From: Arthrobacter sp. Soil762
GTDB taxonomy: Bacteria > Actinomycetota > Actinomycetes > Actinomycetales > Micrococcaceae
Length of the DNA stretch: 64,000 nt
Direction: 5' to 3'
Assembly: GCF_001428335.1 (NCBI RefSeq)
Contig: NZ_LMSG01000002.1
Coordinates: 63,716-127,715, forward strand
The notes under the pieces were generated by a model. That model had not been told where the DNA came from. It was given only the letters and a program-made list of their open reading frames with translations, and ran no database searches. Of the stretch, positions 43,913 to 52,606 are shown one piece after another (within the stretch, counting starts at the first letter, position 1; each line of letters opens with the position of its first letter). The translations under genes were made by a program, and so were the position numbers.

Positions 43913-45574
43913 CTAGTGGGCCGCTACCGCAGCTGTGTCTCCCCGCGGGGCAACTTTCGGGTCCGTCAGCTTCTTGTTCGGCAGGGCGAAGCTGATCAGG
44001 AACGCGATCCCGGTGAGGACGGCCGCGGTGATCATCACGGTGTCGATCGCGTACGCGAAGCCCTCGGTAATGGGGCGGGTGAGCACGCTGTTGGCCGTGT
44101 GGAGCCAGCTGGTGTCATTGAGCGATTCGTTCGATGCCCCGTTCTGGAAGAACTCGTAGAGCTTGGCGTTGGCGGGGTCCGCCGCCACGGCCGGGTCGCG
44201 CAGTACGGCCTGGTAGTCGGCACTGGACATGGTGGACTTCATCGTGTCCGCGATCCGGCTCGCGGCCAGGCTGAACAGCATGGAGATGAACACGGCCGTG
44301 CCCACGGCGCCGCCCATGGAGCGGAAGAACGCGGCGGAGGACGTGCCCACGCCCATGTCCTTCGGGGGCACGGAGACCTGCATGGCCAGGGTGAGCGGCT
44401 GCATGCAGAAACCCAGGCCCATGCCGAAGAACACGGCGATCACGCCGGGAACCCACAGCCCGGTGTCCACGCCCAGGGACAGTCCCATGACCAGCGCGGC
44501 GGCGGTGAGGACGCCAGTACCCACAATGGGGAAGATCCGGTACGTGCCCGACGCCGAAATGGTGCGGCCCGCGGTGATGGAACCGGTCAGGATGCCGAGC
44601 GTGAAGGTGATCATCATCAGGCCGGCTTCGGTGGGCGTGAGCCCCTTGACCAGCTGCAGGTACATGGGCAGCATGGCGATGGCGCCGAACATGCCGATGC
44701 CGATGATGAAGTTCAGCAGCGAGGACAGGCCAAAAGTAGCGTTCCGGAAGAGGCGCAGCGGGATCAGGGCGTAGTCGCCGGCGCGTTCTTCGGCCAGCAG
44801 GAACCAGATGATGCCCACCGCGCCCAGGCCGTAGCAGAGGAAGGAGTTCAGCGACGTAAAGCCCCAGCTGCGGCCCTGTTCCGCCACCAGGAGGAGCGGG
44901 ACGATGGCGAGCGTGATGGCGGCTGCGCCGAAATAGTCGATTTTCTGCTTCACGTGCTTGGCCGGCAGGTGCAGGAACATAAACACCACGGCCAGGGCCG
45001 CCAGGCCGATGGGCAGGTTGATGAAGAACACCCAGCGCCAGCCGTCAAAGCCCAGGATGTTGGCCGACCCTGCGAACGCGCCGCCCACCACCGGGCCGAG
45101 CACGGAGGAGATGCCGAACACGGACATGAAGTAGCCCTGGTATTTGGAACGGTCCTTCAGGGACACGATGTCGCCGATGATGGTCAGCGCGAGGGCCAGC
45201 AGCCCGCCGGCGCCCAGGCCCTGGACGCCGCGGGCGATGGCCAGTTCGGTCATAGAGTGCACTGAGCCGGCGTAAAGCGAGCCGACCAGGAAGATGACGA
45301 TGGCGATCAGGTACAGCGGACGGCGGCCGAAAATGTCGCTGAGCTTGCCGTACAGCGGCGTGCTGACCGTGGACGTGATGAGGTAGGCGGTGGTGGCCCA
45401 CGCCTGGAGGGACAGCCCGTCCAGGTCATTGGCGATGGTGTAGATGGAGGTGGACACGATGGTCTGGTCCAGGGATGCCAGGAACATGCCCAGCATGAGC
45501 CCCACCATCACGGTGACGATCTGACGCTGTGTCAGAGTTTCGCCGGCGGCACGCACAGCGGTTGTTTTGGACAT
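43913..45574 (-). CDS. MFS transporter, DHA2 family multidrug-type
   Basis: A 553-residue protein with about 14 membrane segments. SLDQTIVSTSIYTIANDL in helix 1, the A motif GKLSDIFGRRPLYL, and the C motif GPVVGGAFAGS mark the drug:H+ antiporter DHA2 group (EmrB/QacA-like). It probably exports drugs or other amphiphiles. GGAG precedes the ATG. A MarR-like palindrome lies 35-55 bp upstream, although no MarR gene is adjacent. Confidence 0.92.
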   Translation of the reverse strand: MSKTTAVRAAGETLTQRQIVTVMVGLMLGMFLASLDQTIVSTSIYTIANDLDGLSLQAWATTAYLITSTVSTPLYGKLSDIFGRRPLYLIAIVIFLVGSLYAGSVHSMTELAIARGVQGLGAGGLLALALTIIGDIVSLKDRSKYQGYFMSVFGISSVLGPVVGGAFAGSANILGFDGWRWVFFINLPIGLAALAVVFMFLHLPAKHVKQKIDYFGAAAITLAIVPLLLVAEQGRSWGFTSLNSFLCYGLGAVGIIWFLLAEERAGDYALIPLRLFRNATFGLSSLLNFIIGIGMFGAIAMLPMYLQLVKGLTPTEAGLMMITFTLGILTGSITAGRTISASGTYRIFPIVGTGVLTAAALVMGLSLGVDTGLWVPGVIAVFFGMGLGFCMQPLTLAMQVSVPPKDMGVGTSSAAFFRSMGGAVGTAVFISMLFSLAASRIADTMKSTMSSADYQAVLRDPAVAADPANAKLYEFFQNGASNESLNDTSWLHTANSVLTRPITEGFAYAIDTVMITAAVLTGIAFLISFALPNKKLTDPKVAPRGDTAAVAAH

Positions 45575-45608
45575 GGCTACTCCAGGAAAGAAAAAGGGAT
45601 CACGCTCG

Positions 45609-45629
45609 ATAGTTGCTTTCAGTAACTAT
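45609..45629. promoter_or_regulatory. MarR/TetR-like palindrome upstream of the DHA2 transporter gene
   Basis: ATAGTTGCTTTCAGTAACTAT has arms ATAGTT/AACTAT plus inner CT/AG symmetry. The position, 35-55 bp before the start codon, fits an operator over the promoter. Confidence 0.5.
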
Positions 45630-45717
45630 GTTAGTTCGCGTTTCATTCCCGCTGCCAGAAATTTCTTCCGGAACCGACGCTCCCGCCCGGGCCCCCGCCC
45701 GAACTGGAGGACCCAAA

Positions 45718-46215
45718 TCAGCGCTCCACGAGGATGCCGTCCGGATCGCACCAGACGGTGGCGCCGGGACGGAAGGTCACGCCGTCGAGCACTACGTCCA
45801 CGTCAACCTCACCGGCGCCGGCCTTGGCGCTCTTGCGCGGGTTGCTGCCCAGCGCCTTGACGCCCAGATCCAGTTGGGCGATCGCCTCGCGGTCGCGGAT
45901 GGCGCCGTTAATCACGACGCCGGCCCAACCGTTCGCCACGGCGCTCTCGGCGATCATGTCCCCCATCAGGGCTGTGCCCAGCGAACCGCCGCCGTCCACC
46001 ACCAGCACGGAGCCATTGCCGGGGGTGGCCAGGGTGGACTTGACCAGGGCGTTGTCCTGGAAGCAGCGGATGGTCCGCACCGGGCCGCTGAAGTGTGAAC
46101 GGCCGCCGAGGGACTGGAACTGGAGTGATACGGAGGCCAGTTCCTCGCCGCGCTCGTCGTACAGATCGGCGGTGTTGACGGGGCTGGTGGTGTTGCCTGC
46201 AGCAGATGCGGTCAT
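45718..46215 (-). CDS. RraA family protein (RNase E inhibitor / HMG-aldolase fold)
   Basis: A 165-residue protein covering the entire RraA fold. GNGSVLVVDGGGSLGTALMG and GVVINGAIRDREAI contain the G-G and R-D residues that in the family bind divalent metal and oxaloacetate-like ligands. Bacterial members are either RNase E regulators or 4-hydroxy-4-methyl-2-oxoglutarate aldolases, and sequence does not separate them. GGAG is 5 nt before the ATG at 46215; the open frame continues far upstream but has no ribosome-binding site there. It is divergent from an MFS gene. Confidence 0.87.
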   Translation of the reverse strand: MTASAAGNTTSPVNTADLYDERGEELASVSLQFQSLGGRSHFSGPVRTIRCFQDNALVKSTLATPGNGSVLVVDGGGSLGTALMGDMIAESAVANGWAGVVINGAIRDREAIAQLDLGVKALGSNPRKSAKAGAGEVDVDVVLDGVTFRPGATVWCDPDGILVER

Positions 46216-46315
46216 TGGATCTCCAGGTGTTCGGTGTCGTGGGGGCTGCGCACTGTCCTTCGCCGCACAATGCGCGCTCCGTATGACAAGCGGGGCGATG
46301 CAGCCCACGATAGTC

Positions 46316-46330
46316 TGATTTTCAGAATCA
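46316..46330. promoter_or_regulatory. Palindrome downstream of the -10 box of the MFS gene
   Basis: TGATT-TTCAG-AATCA overlaps the end of a -10-like TAGTCT (46311-46316), a typical repressor position covering the transcription start. Confidence 0.45.
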
Positions 46331-46353
46331 CCAACCGTTCCAGGGGGAACAGC

Positions 46354-47658
46354 ATGAGCCTGTCCGACACACCCGCAGTACCGGATCCCAGCGCTGCGTC
46401 GGTTCCCGGAACGGACCCGGAAAGCTCGACGGCGGCGCTCGCCGAGCCGACAACAAAGGTCACCGCGCGCTGGGTGACCGGGTTGGTGCTGGTCAACGTC
46501 GGCATCAACGCCGCCTTCTTTGGCCCCATCAACGTCTTCATCGGACAGCAGGCCATCGGCATTGACGAGGGCAACAAGGAAGCCATTTTGTCCCTCGTGA
46601 CGGGGTGTGGCGCCGCCGTTTCGCTGGTGGCCAACCCGCTCTTTGGGGCCCTGTCCGACCGGACTGTCTCCGGTTTCGGCCGGCGTGCACCGTGGGTCCT
46701 GGCGGGTGCCATCCTGGGCACCGCTGCCTTGCTGGCGATGTCCGGTGCCACGGCCGTGGCCCTCATGGTCCTCTTCTGGTGCCTGGTCCAGCTGGGTGCC
46801 AACGCAGCCTACGCGGCCATCACCGCCGCCGTCCCGGACCGGGTTCCGGTCCTGCAGCGCGGTGGCGTGGGCGGCCTGGCGGCGATGGGCCAGACGGTGG
46901 GCATCCTCCTCGGCGCGGTGTTCGGGGCCGTGGTCTCGGGAAACTTCGTGGTGGGGTACACCATGTGTGCGGCCGCCCTGCTTTTCTCCGTGGTGCCGTA
47001 TCTCTTCCACCGGAACGATCCGCCGCTCCCGCGGGAAGCCCGGCCGCCGTTTACCTGGACCGGGTTCATGCGCGGCTTCTGGATCAGCCCGGCCCGCCAC
47101 CCGGACTTCGCCTGGGCCTGGCTCACGCGTTTCCTGGTCAACGTCTGCAACCAGATGACCATTGTGTATCTGCTCTTTTTCCTCCGGGATGTCCTCAAGC
47201 ACCAGGATCCGGCCCTGGGGGTCCTGACCTTGACCGGCATTTACGCGCTGATGGTGATGATCACCGCCGTGATTGCGGGGCCGTGGAGCGACCGGCTGGG
47301 CCGGCGGAAGCCGTTTGTGATCGGGTCCTCCGCCCTCATTGCCGTCGCGGGCCTGACAATGGCCTTCTTCCCCGTGTGGACCGGCGCCCTTATTGGAGCC
47401 GGCATCCTGGGCGTTGGGTTCGGAGCCTACCTTGCCGTTGACTTCGCGCTGCTGACGCAGGTCCTTCCCCTGGCCGCAGACAGGGGCAAGGACATGGGCA
47501 TCATCAACGTGGCGAACTCCCTTCCGCAGGTGTTCGCGCCTGGCCTCGCATTCCTCGCCGTTACCTACTTCGGGGGGTACCTCACGCTGTTCACCACGGC
47601 CGCCGTCATCGGCCTGCTGGGCGCTGTGTTCGTGGTCAAGATCCGAGGGGTCGACTGA
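46354..47658 (+). CDS. MFS transporter
   Basis: A 434-residue, 12-helix protein. A 40-residue Pro/Ser-rich cytosolic tail precedes helix 1 (VTGLVLVNVGINAAFFG). The loop motif is FGALSDRTVSGFGRRAPWV, and the second-half equivalent is GPWSDRLGRRKPFVIG. The layout resembles SLC45-like or GPH-like sugar transporters, but the substrate is unknown. AGGGGGA lies 5-6 nt before the ATG. It is divergent from the RraA gene. Confidence 0.87.
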   Translation: MSLSDTPAVPDPSAASVPGTDPESSTAALAEPTTKVTARWVTGLVLVNVGINAAFFGPINVFIGQQAIGIDEGNKEAILSLVTGCGAAVSLVANPLFGALSDRTVSGFGRRAPWVLAGAILGTAALLAMSGATAVALMVLFWCLVQLGANAAYAAITAAVPDRVPVLQRGGVGGLAAMGQTVGILLGAVFGAVVSGNFVVGYTMCAAALLFSVVPYLFHRNDPPLPREARPPFTWTGFMRGFWISPARHPDFAWAWLTRFLVNVCNQMTIVYLLFFLRDVLKHQDPALGVLTLTGIYALMVMITAVIAGPWSDRLGRRKPFVIGSSALIAVAGLTMAFFPVWTGALIGAGILGVGFGAYLAVDFALLTQVLPLAADRGKDMGIINVANSLPQVFAPGLAFLAVTYFGGYLTLFTTAAVIGLLGAVFVVKIRGVD

Positions 47659-47762
47659 TTCCGGCTTTTGCTTGTGCCGCGTATAGTTGAGGCGGACTGC
47701 AGGCACACGGGATGGGGACTCTCCCTGCCGCTGCACCATAACAACACAACCCCGGAATCCTG

Positions 47763-48371
47763 ATGCCCGAGACCCTTTCAGCCCATCCGTCCATGGCCGC
47801 CCGGCCCTCCACGCCGCGTCAGCGGCTGCGCTACACGCGCGTCCTTGAGTCTGCCGCAGGGTTTGCCCGCAAAGGGCTGGAGTCCGTGGACCTCGCGGAA
47901 ATTTCGGAAAAGTCCGGCGTGCCGTTGGGCACCGTCTACCGCTATTTCCCCACGGCCAACCACCTGATGCTGTCCCTCTACCGCCAGCAGCTGGACGAGC
48001 TTCAGGGCAGGGCCCGCACGTCAGCGGCCAGCTTCGGTGGCCGCGCCCTCACCGGGGTGGTGATGGAGATCTTCCATATGCGGGTGATGCAGCCGGCAGT
48101 CGAACAGTGCCTGACCCGCTGCGTGTACCTCAAGGACAAGGACACCACGGCACTCCTGCATGAAATCGATGCCCTGAGCGAAGCGGCTGTAGCCACCGCC
48201 TCCGACGACGCCGTAGCGGCCCGCGTGCTCCTGCTGACCGTCACTGGTCTGGTCCAGTCCGTCCGCAACCGCCGGCTTTCGCTCTTTGAGGCCGAAGAGG
48301 ACCTGAAAAAGGCCTGCACCTTGCTTGCTCCGGTGGCTGCCGGGGCCCGTGCGGCCCACCGATCGGCGTAA
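47763..48371 (+). CDS. TetR family transcriptional regulator
   Basis: A 202-residue protein. The N-terminal HTH spans RYTRVLESAAGFARKG, then VDLAEISEKSGVPLGTVYRYF (about residues 41-61), then a ligand-binding domain. There is no clear ribosome-binding site at the ATG, and TATAGT about 75 bp upstream may be the -10 box. It precedes malic enzyme by 287 bp on the same strand. A perfect 16-bp palindrome starts at its last base, so it might control that gene, but this is only positional evidence. Confidence 0.88.
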   Translation: MPETLSAHPSMAARPSTPRQRLRYTRVLESAAGFARKGLESVDLAEISEKSGVPLGTVYRYFPTANHLMLSLYRQQLDELQGRARTSAASFGGRALTGVVMEIFHMRVMQPAVEQCLTRCVYLKDKDTTALLHEIDALSEAAVATASDDAVAARVLLLTVTGLVQSVRNRRLSLFEAEEDLKKACTLLAPVAAGARAAHRSA

Positions 48372-48395
48372 CTGGTCTAGACCAGTAAGCCAATA
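48371..48395 (+). promoter_or_regulatory. Palindrome plus shared motif upstream of malic enzyme
   Basis: ACTGGTCTAGACCAGT (48371-48386) is a perfect palindrome. It overlaps GACCAGTAAGCCAATA (48380-48395), which is identical to 13591-13606 upstream of bkdA. TGGT-N4-ACCA resembles GntR/FadR-type sites (usually N3). Confidence 0.55.
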
Positions 48396-48658
48396 AATAC
48401 GTCTTTATGCCGTGACGTGGCTCACAAAACGGCCTGATCAAACGATTTGGCACGGTCCCGGAGCGTCGAATGCACTTTCCGGGGCGTGGGCGCTGCTTAT
48501 TATGGCAGGACCGGAGTGGCCGGCAACCCGCATCTGCAAGGGCTTCACCCCGGGCCCGCCACCTCTGGGCCCAAGAAGCGACGAATTCCACCTTGAGCCT
48601 CCCTGTGCTTGAGCCTTTCTGCGCCGTGCGCCCACGGCTAGCCCCAGGAGACAACGAC

Positions 48659-49858
48659 GTGTCCATTGACGTAATCGCACCCACCGACAATTCAGCAGCC
48701 ACCGCCCTGACCGAAGCCGAGATCTTCGACGCCCACCAGGGCGGGAAGCTCTCGGTGACCAGCACGGTCCCGCTGTCCAACAAGCGCGACCTGTCCATCG
48801 CCTACACCCCCGGGGTGGCCGAGGTCAGCCGTGCCATCCACAACAACCCGGAACTCGCCAAGACCCTCACCTGGGCGCAGCGCCTGGTGGTTGTGGTCAG
48901 CGACGGCACCGCAGTGCTGGGCCTGGGCAACATCGGGGCCGCCGCTTCACTGCCCGTGATGGAGGGCAAGTCCGCCCTGTTCAAGACCTTCGGCGAGCTG
49001 GATTCCATTCCCCTGGTCCTGAACACCACGGACGTTGACGAGATCGTGGAAACCCTGGTCCGTCTCCGCCCCAGCTTCGGCGCGGTCAACCTCGAGGACA
49101 TCTCGGCCCCCCGTTGCTTCGAGCTCGAAGAGAAGCTCATCGAAGCCCTGGACTGCCCGGTCATGCACGATGACCAGCACGGCACCGCCGTGGTGGCCCT
49201 CGCCGCCTTGACGAACGCCGCCAAGGTCACCGGCCGCGAACTCGCAGACCTCCGCGTAGTGGTCTCCGGCGCCGGAGCCGCCGGCATCGCTGTGGCCGAA
49301 ATCCTGCTCGCCGCCGGCATCACGGATGTTGTCCTGCTCGACTCCAAGGGCGTCATCAACCGGGAGCGGGCCGACATCGCCGCCGACCCGCAGAGCAAAA
49401 AGTCCCAGATGGCGGGGCGCAGCAACCCCCGCAGTGTCACGGGCGGCCCGGGAGAAGCGCTGCTCGGCGCCGACGTGTTCATCGGGGTTTCCTCCTCGAA
49501 GCTGGACGAGGCGCACCTGAAGCTGATGAACGCCGATTCCATCGTGTTCGCCCTCTCCAACCCGGACCCCGAAGTCCTCCCCGAGGTCGCCGCCAAGTAC
49601 GCCGCAGTGGTGGCCACCGGCCGGAGTGACTTCCCCAACCAGATCAACAACGTGCTGGCCTTCCCCGGAATCTTCCGCGGCGCGCTGGACGCCGGCGCCC
49701 GGCGGATCACGCCTGCCATGAAGCTGGCAGCAGCCCGGGCCATCGCGGAACTCGCCGAGGCTGACCTGTCGGTGGACTACATCGTGCCCAGCCCGCTGGA
49801 TCCGCGCGTTGCCCCGGCAGTGACGGCCGCCGTAGCCGCCGCCGTGGACGCCGAGTAA
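48659..49858 (+). CDS. NAD(P)-dependent malic enzyme
   Basis: A 399-residue short-form malic enzyme. SIAYTPGVAEVSRAI contains the catalytic Tyr region, MEGKSALFKTFGELDSIP the substrate lysine segment, HDDQHGTAVVALAAL the metal-binding part, and VVSGAGAAGIAVAEILL the dinucleotide fold. It converts malate to pyruvate and CO2. I start it at GTG 48659, with AGGAG 8 nt upstream; an ATG at 48470 would add a non-conserved 63-residue extension. The leader of about 260 bp carries the shared regulatory motif. A 19-bp stem-loop follows the stop. Confidence 0.92.
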   Translation: MSIDVIAPTDNSAATALTEAEIFDAHQGGKLSVTSTVPLSNKRDLSIAYTPGVAEVSRAIHNNPELAKTLTWAQRLVVVVSDGTAVLGLGNIGAAASLPVMEGKSALFKTFGELDSIPLVLNTTDVDEIVETLVRLRPSFGAVNLEDISAPRCFELEEKLIEALDCPVMHDDQHGTAVVALAALTNAAKVTGRELADLRVVVSGAGAAGIAVAEILLAAGITDVVLLDSKGVINRERADIAADPQSKKSQMAGRSNPRSVTGGPGEALLGADVFIGVSSSKLDEAHLKLMNADSIVFALSNPDPEVLPEVAAKYAAVVATGRSDFPNQINNVLAFPGIFRGALDAGARRITPAMKLAAARAIAELAEADLSVDYIVPSPLDPRVAPAVTAAVAAAVDAE

Positions 49859-49886
49859 CCTCCGCAGCCACGACCTGACACAACGT

Positions 49887-49929
49887 CCGACGGCGGTGCC
49901 TCCCCGCGCAGGGGAGGCACCGCCGTCGG
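49887..49929 (+). terminator. Stem-loop after malic enzyme (ACGACGGCGG-like family)
   Basis: A perfect 19-bp stem (49887-49905 with 49911-49929) and a 5-nt loop. It opens with CCGACGGCGG. No T-run follows. Confidence 0.75.
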
Positions 49930-49963
49930 GCGTTAAGCTGCCGGGCTAACCGCCGCGCCACCC

Positions 49964-49969
49964 TAAACT
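49964..49969 (+). promoter_or_regulatory. -10 box TAAACT of the DUF456 gene (leaderless candidate)
   Basis: TAAACT is followed by 7 nt and then the ATG at 49977. Confidence 0.45.
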
Positions 49970-49976
49970 GGGGCTC

Positions 49977-50477
49977 ATGAACTCCGAAACCGTGGTGAGC
50001 ATCCTGTGCGGCCTGGCGATCCTGGTGGGGGTGGCGGGCACCATCATCCCCATCCTGCCCGGCAGCTTCCTGATCGGGCTCAGCCTGCTGGCGTGGGCCA
50101 TCTGGGGCGGTGCCGGAACCACGGGCTGGGTGGTCTTCGCCGTGGGAATCGTGTTTGTGCTGGCCGGCATGGCCGCCAGCGCCGTGCTGACCGGACGGAA
50201 ACTCAGGGAGCACAGCATTCCCAACCGCAGCGTGGTGATCGGCCTGGCGGCGGGCGTGGCCGGCATGTTCGTCATCCCTGTGATGGGGCTTTTTGTGGGC
50301 TTTGCCGCGGGCCTGCTTCTCAGCGAATTCCTCCGCACCCGGAACCTCGGCACGGCAACGACCACCAGCTGGGCCGCTCTGAAGGCCACCGGCCTCGGCA
50401 TGCTGGTGGAGTTTGGGCTGGCGTGCCTGGCGGCCAGCACCTGGGTGATCGGGCTCTGGGTCGCGGCGGCCACGTAG
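49977..50477 (+). CDS. DUF456 family membrane protein
   Basis: A 166-residue, strongly hydrophobic protein with about five membrane segments. GTIIPILPGSFLIGLSLLAWAI near residues 22-43 and the Gly-rich repeats (GLAAGVAGMFVIPVMGLFVG) are typical of DUF456. Function unknown. It is followed at 36 nt by a gene with its own -10 box. Confidence 0.82.
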   Translation: MNSETVVSILCGLAILVGVAGTIIPILPGSFLIGLSLLAWAIWGGAGTTGWVVFAVGIVFVLAGMAASAVLTGRKLREHSIPNRSVVIGLAAGVAGMFVIPVMGLFVGFAAGLLLSEFLRTRNLGTATTTSWAALKATGLGMLVEFGLACLAASTWVIGLWVAAAT

Positions 50478-50500
50478 GGCGTGCATATAGGTCCGCCACG

Positions 50501-50506
50501 TAGCAT
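50501..50506 (+). promoter_or_regulatory. -10 box TAGCAT of the helical-repeat gene (leaderless candidate)
   Basis: TAGCAT is followed by 6 nt (GGAGAG) and then the ATG at 50513. The GGAGAG touches the ATG and is too close to act as a normal ribosome-binding site. Confidence 0.45.
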
Positions 50507-50512
50507 GGAGAG

Positions 50513-51478
50513 ATGACCGCGGGGGATGCCAGAGGACCGATCTACCGGGACACCCGTGACCTGACGCCGTTCGGGAACGTCCACCTGCAGAGCCCCGTCC
50601 GGGAGCTCGCCGGCAGTGTGGGCGGGCTGGTCCGCGGAGTGCTGGGCGGCCGGGATGCCGCGCTGATTGCCGTGGACGGCGAGGTCCCCAGGCTCAAGCG
50701 GATGCCTGGAAAAGCGGTCAAAGCCGTGCATGATGCCATCTTCACCAGCAGGGAACCGGAGCGGCTCATCGCCGTGGGGCGCGCTTATTCGGGCTGGGCG
50801 GGGCTCTGCTCCGTTATGGCCGGGCTCCTGGCCTACCAGCACGGCGGCTACCTGCGCGCGTCCGAACTCCTCCAGCGCGGCCTGTCCATCAGGAACGACG
50901 ACGACGCCAACCAGTATGCGGCCACCTATCTCACGCGCGTGGTCACCCGGGTGGAGGTTGCCGAGCGCATCGAGGTCCCCGTGCTGTTCAGCCAGGAATC
51001 GGTCTTCCTGGCCCTGTCGCACTCCCTGCGGGAGACGGGCCAGCTGGAAGCCGCGCTGCAGACGGTGGCCGGGCTGCCGCCGTCGTTGCCGTCAGCCTTG
51101 GCCCGCTGCGCACTGGCGTTCGCGCTGGGACGCGACAAGGAAGTGGTGATCTGGACCGATGGGCTGCTGAACTCCGACGACCTCTCGGCGGCCCTGCTGC
51201 TGCTCCGCGGGCGTGCGCTCCGGCGGCTCGGCGCCCACGCAAAGGCGCACGAGGCCCTGAAGGAGGTGCTCCGCCGTCGGAAAACAGACGTGGTGCTCCG
51301 CAGCGACGCCCTCACGGACCGTGCCCTGCTGGTGCTCGACAACGGCCGCAAATCCCTCAACCCGCGGGACTGGCTCCGCGGCCGGCCGGCGGAGTTGGAA
51401 ACGTTCGAAGTCATCCGCAAGGACATCGACGAGCGCCGGCTGTGGGAGCAGGAGTGGGAAAACCTGGACGGGAAATAG
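50513..51478 (+). CDS. Hypothetical protein, probable TPR-like helical solenoid
   Basis: A 321-residue soluble protein. The middle and C-terminal parts consist of paired helices with the small/large residue pattern of TPR repeats (LSHSLRETGQLEAALQTVAG; LLLLRGRALRRLGAHAKAHE). I do not recognise a named family. There is no signal or membrane segment, so it is probably a cytosolic scaffold. It is followed by a short minisatellite and a SnoaL-like gene. Confidence 0.65.
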   Translation: MTAGDARGPIYRDTRDLTPFGNVHLQSPVRELAGSVGGLVRGVLGGRDAALIAVDGEVPRLKRMPGKAVKAVHDAIFTSREPERLIAVGRAYSGWAGLCSVMAGLLAYQHGGYLRASELLQRGLSIRNDDDANQYAATYLTRVVTRVEVAERIEVPVLFSQESVFLALSHSLRETGQLEAALQTVAGLPPSLPSALARCALAFALGRDKEVVIWTDGLLNSDDLSAALLLLRGRALRRLGAHAKAHEALKEVLRRRKTDVVLRSDALTDRALLVLDNGRKSLNPRDWLRGRPAELETFEVIRKDIDERRLWEQEWENLDGK

Positions 51479-51502
51479 GCTCCGGGTGCGGGCGGCCTTA
51501 GG

Positions 51503-51541
51503 GACTTGCCTTGTGGACTTGCCTTGTGGACTTGCCTTGTG
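51503..51541 (+). repeat. Tandem repeat, 3 x 13 bp
   Basis: Three perfect consecutive copies of GACTTGCCTTGTG lie between the solenoid gene and the SnoaL-like gene. Confidence 0.9.
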
Positions 51542-51571
51542 AACCAGGCCGCCCCCGAGTCCAACGGAGGC

Positions 51572-51949
51572 ATGAGCGACGCAGTGCGGTCCTGGATGGA
51601 AAAGTACATCGCGGCGTGGACCTCCAACGAACCGGAGGACATCAGGGCGCTGTTCACCGAGGAAGCCGTCTACGCCACCCGGCCGCATGATGCCGACGCA
51701 TGGCGGGGCCGCGAGCAGATCGTGGACCGCTGGCTGGAGGCGCAGGACGACCCCGGGAACTGGACCTTCGACTGGACGCTGTTGGGGGTGGATAGCAGGC
51801 TGGGGACCGACGGCGGGCTGGCCTTTGTGCAGGGTTTCACGGACTACCTTGGCGATAGTCCCAGCTACGACAACCTGTGGGTCATCCGCCTTGAACCGGA
51901 CGGTCGGGCGTCAGAGTTCACGGAATGGTTCATGGAGCGCAAGGCCTAG
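51572..51949 (+). CDS. SnoaL-like / NTF2-like fold protein
   Basis: A 125-residue cone-shaped NTF2-like domain. The N-terminal helix WMEKYIAAWTSNEPEDIRALF, then EEAVYATRPHDADAWRG and VDRWLE, and the strand pairs ending EFTEWFMERKA fit the SnoaL_2 pattern. Such domains bind or convert small molecules; function unknown. ATG 51572 is used because similarity starts there, but GGAGG is only 1 nt away. GTG 51539, at the edge of the tandem repeat, is an alternative. Its stop overlaps the antisense LysE gene end by 4 bp. Confidence 0.78.
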   Translation: MSDAVRSWMEKYIAAWTSNEPEDIRALFTEEAVYATRPHDADAWRGREQIVDRWLEAQDDPGNWTFDWTLLGVDSRLGTDGGLAFVQGFTDYLGDSPSYDNLWVIRLEPDGRASEFTEWFMERKA

Positions 51950-52599
51950 GTTTGCTGCGTGAGCCCGGCAACCAGCGGAACCAGCTGCTCTGAGAGGAGC
52001 CCCACGCCAAGGGCAACCATGATGATGCCGCTGGCCAGGGTGACTGTCCGCGCGGCGCCGGGCCGGGACTGCAGGAGTTTGCGGGCCAGCAGCGCCACGC
52101 AGGTGTAGACGGCCCCGGCCAGCAGGACAAACGTCAGGCCCAGCAGGCCGGACTGGACGGGGACCGGGAGGGAGGCCTCCGGGCTGACGAACTGCGGCAC
52201 CAGCGCCACGTAGAACAGCAGCCCCTTGGGATTGATGCCGCTGGTGCCCATGCCCTGAAAGAAGGTGCGGAGCTGGTTGGCGGGCTTCCCGACGGCGTCT
52301 GCCGTACTGAAGGACGCCCCGCGCCAGGAGCGGAGGGTGCTGATGCCCAGCCACAACAGGTAGCCCGCGCCGGCTACCGTAAGCCAGCCCAGGACACCCG
52401 GCAGGCCGGTCAGCAGGGCCGCGAGACCCGCCACCATCAGCAGCGTATGCAGGATGTAGCCGCCGCACAGTCCGGCCACGGCCGGGACGAAGCTGCGCTG
52501 CCGCAGACCGGCAGTGATGGAGTACGCCCAGTCCACGCCGGGGGTGCAGGCGAGGGCGACGGCCACCAGCACAAAGGCGAAAAATAACTGGGGATTCAT
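51946..52599 (-). CDS. LysE/RhtB family amino-acid exporter
   Basis: A 217-residue, six-helix exporter. The signature ALACTPGVDWAYSITAGLRQ lies near the N-terminus, GAGYLLWLGISTLRSW follows helix 3, and GINPKGLLFYVALVPQFV is in the second half. It exports amino acids such as threonine, homoserine or lysine. AGGAG sits 6 nt before the ATG. The divergent gene is an Lrp/AsnC regulator, a usual partner of LysE exporters. A palindrome lies at the LysE leader. Confidence 0.9.
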   Translation of the reverse strand: MNPQLFFAFVLVAVALACTPGVDWAYSITAGLRQRSFVPAVAGLCGGYILHTLLMVAGLAALLTGLPGVLGWLTVAGAGYLLWLGISTLRSWRGASFSTADAVGKPANQLRTFFQGMGTSGINPKGLLFYVALVPQFVSPEASLPVPVQSGLLGLTFVLLAGAVYTCVALLARKLLQSRPGAARTVTLASGIIMVALGVGLLSEQLVPLVAGLTQQT

Positions 52600-52606
52600 G
52601 GCGGGC

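Noticed and set aside
48371..48386. Calling ACTGGTCTAGACCAGT a FadR operator
   Set aside because: FadR and related GntR sites have TGGT-N3-ACCA; here the spacer is 4 nt, so only a general resemblance is claimed.
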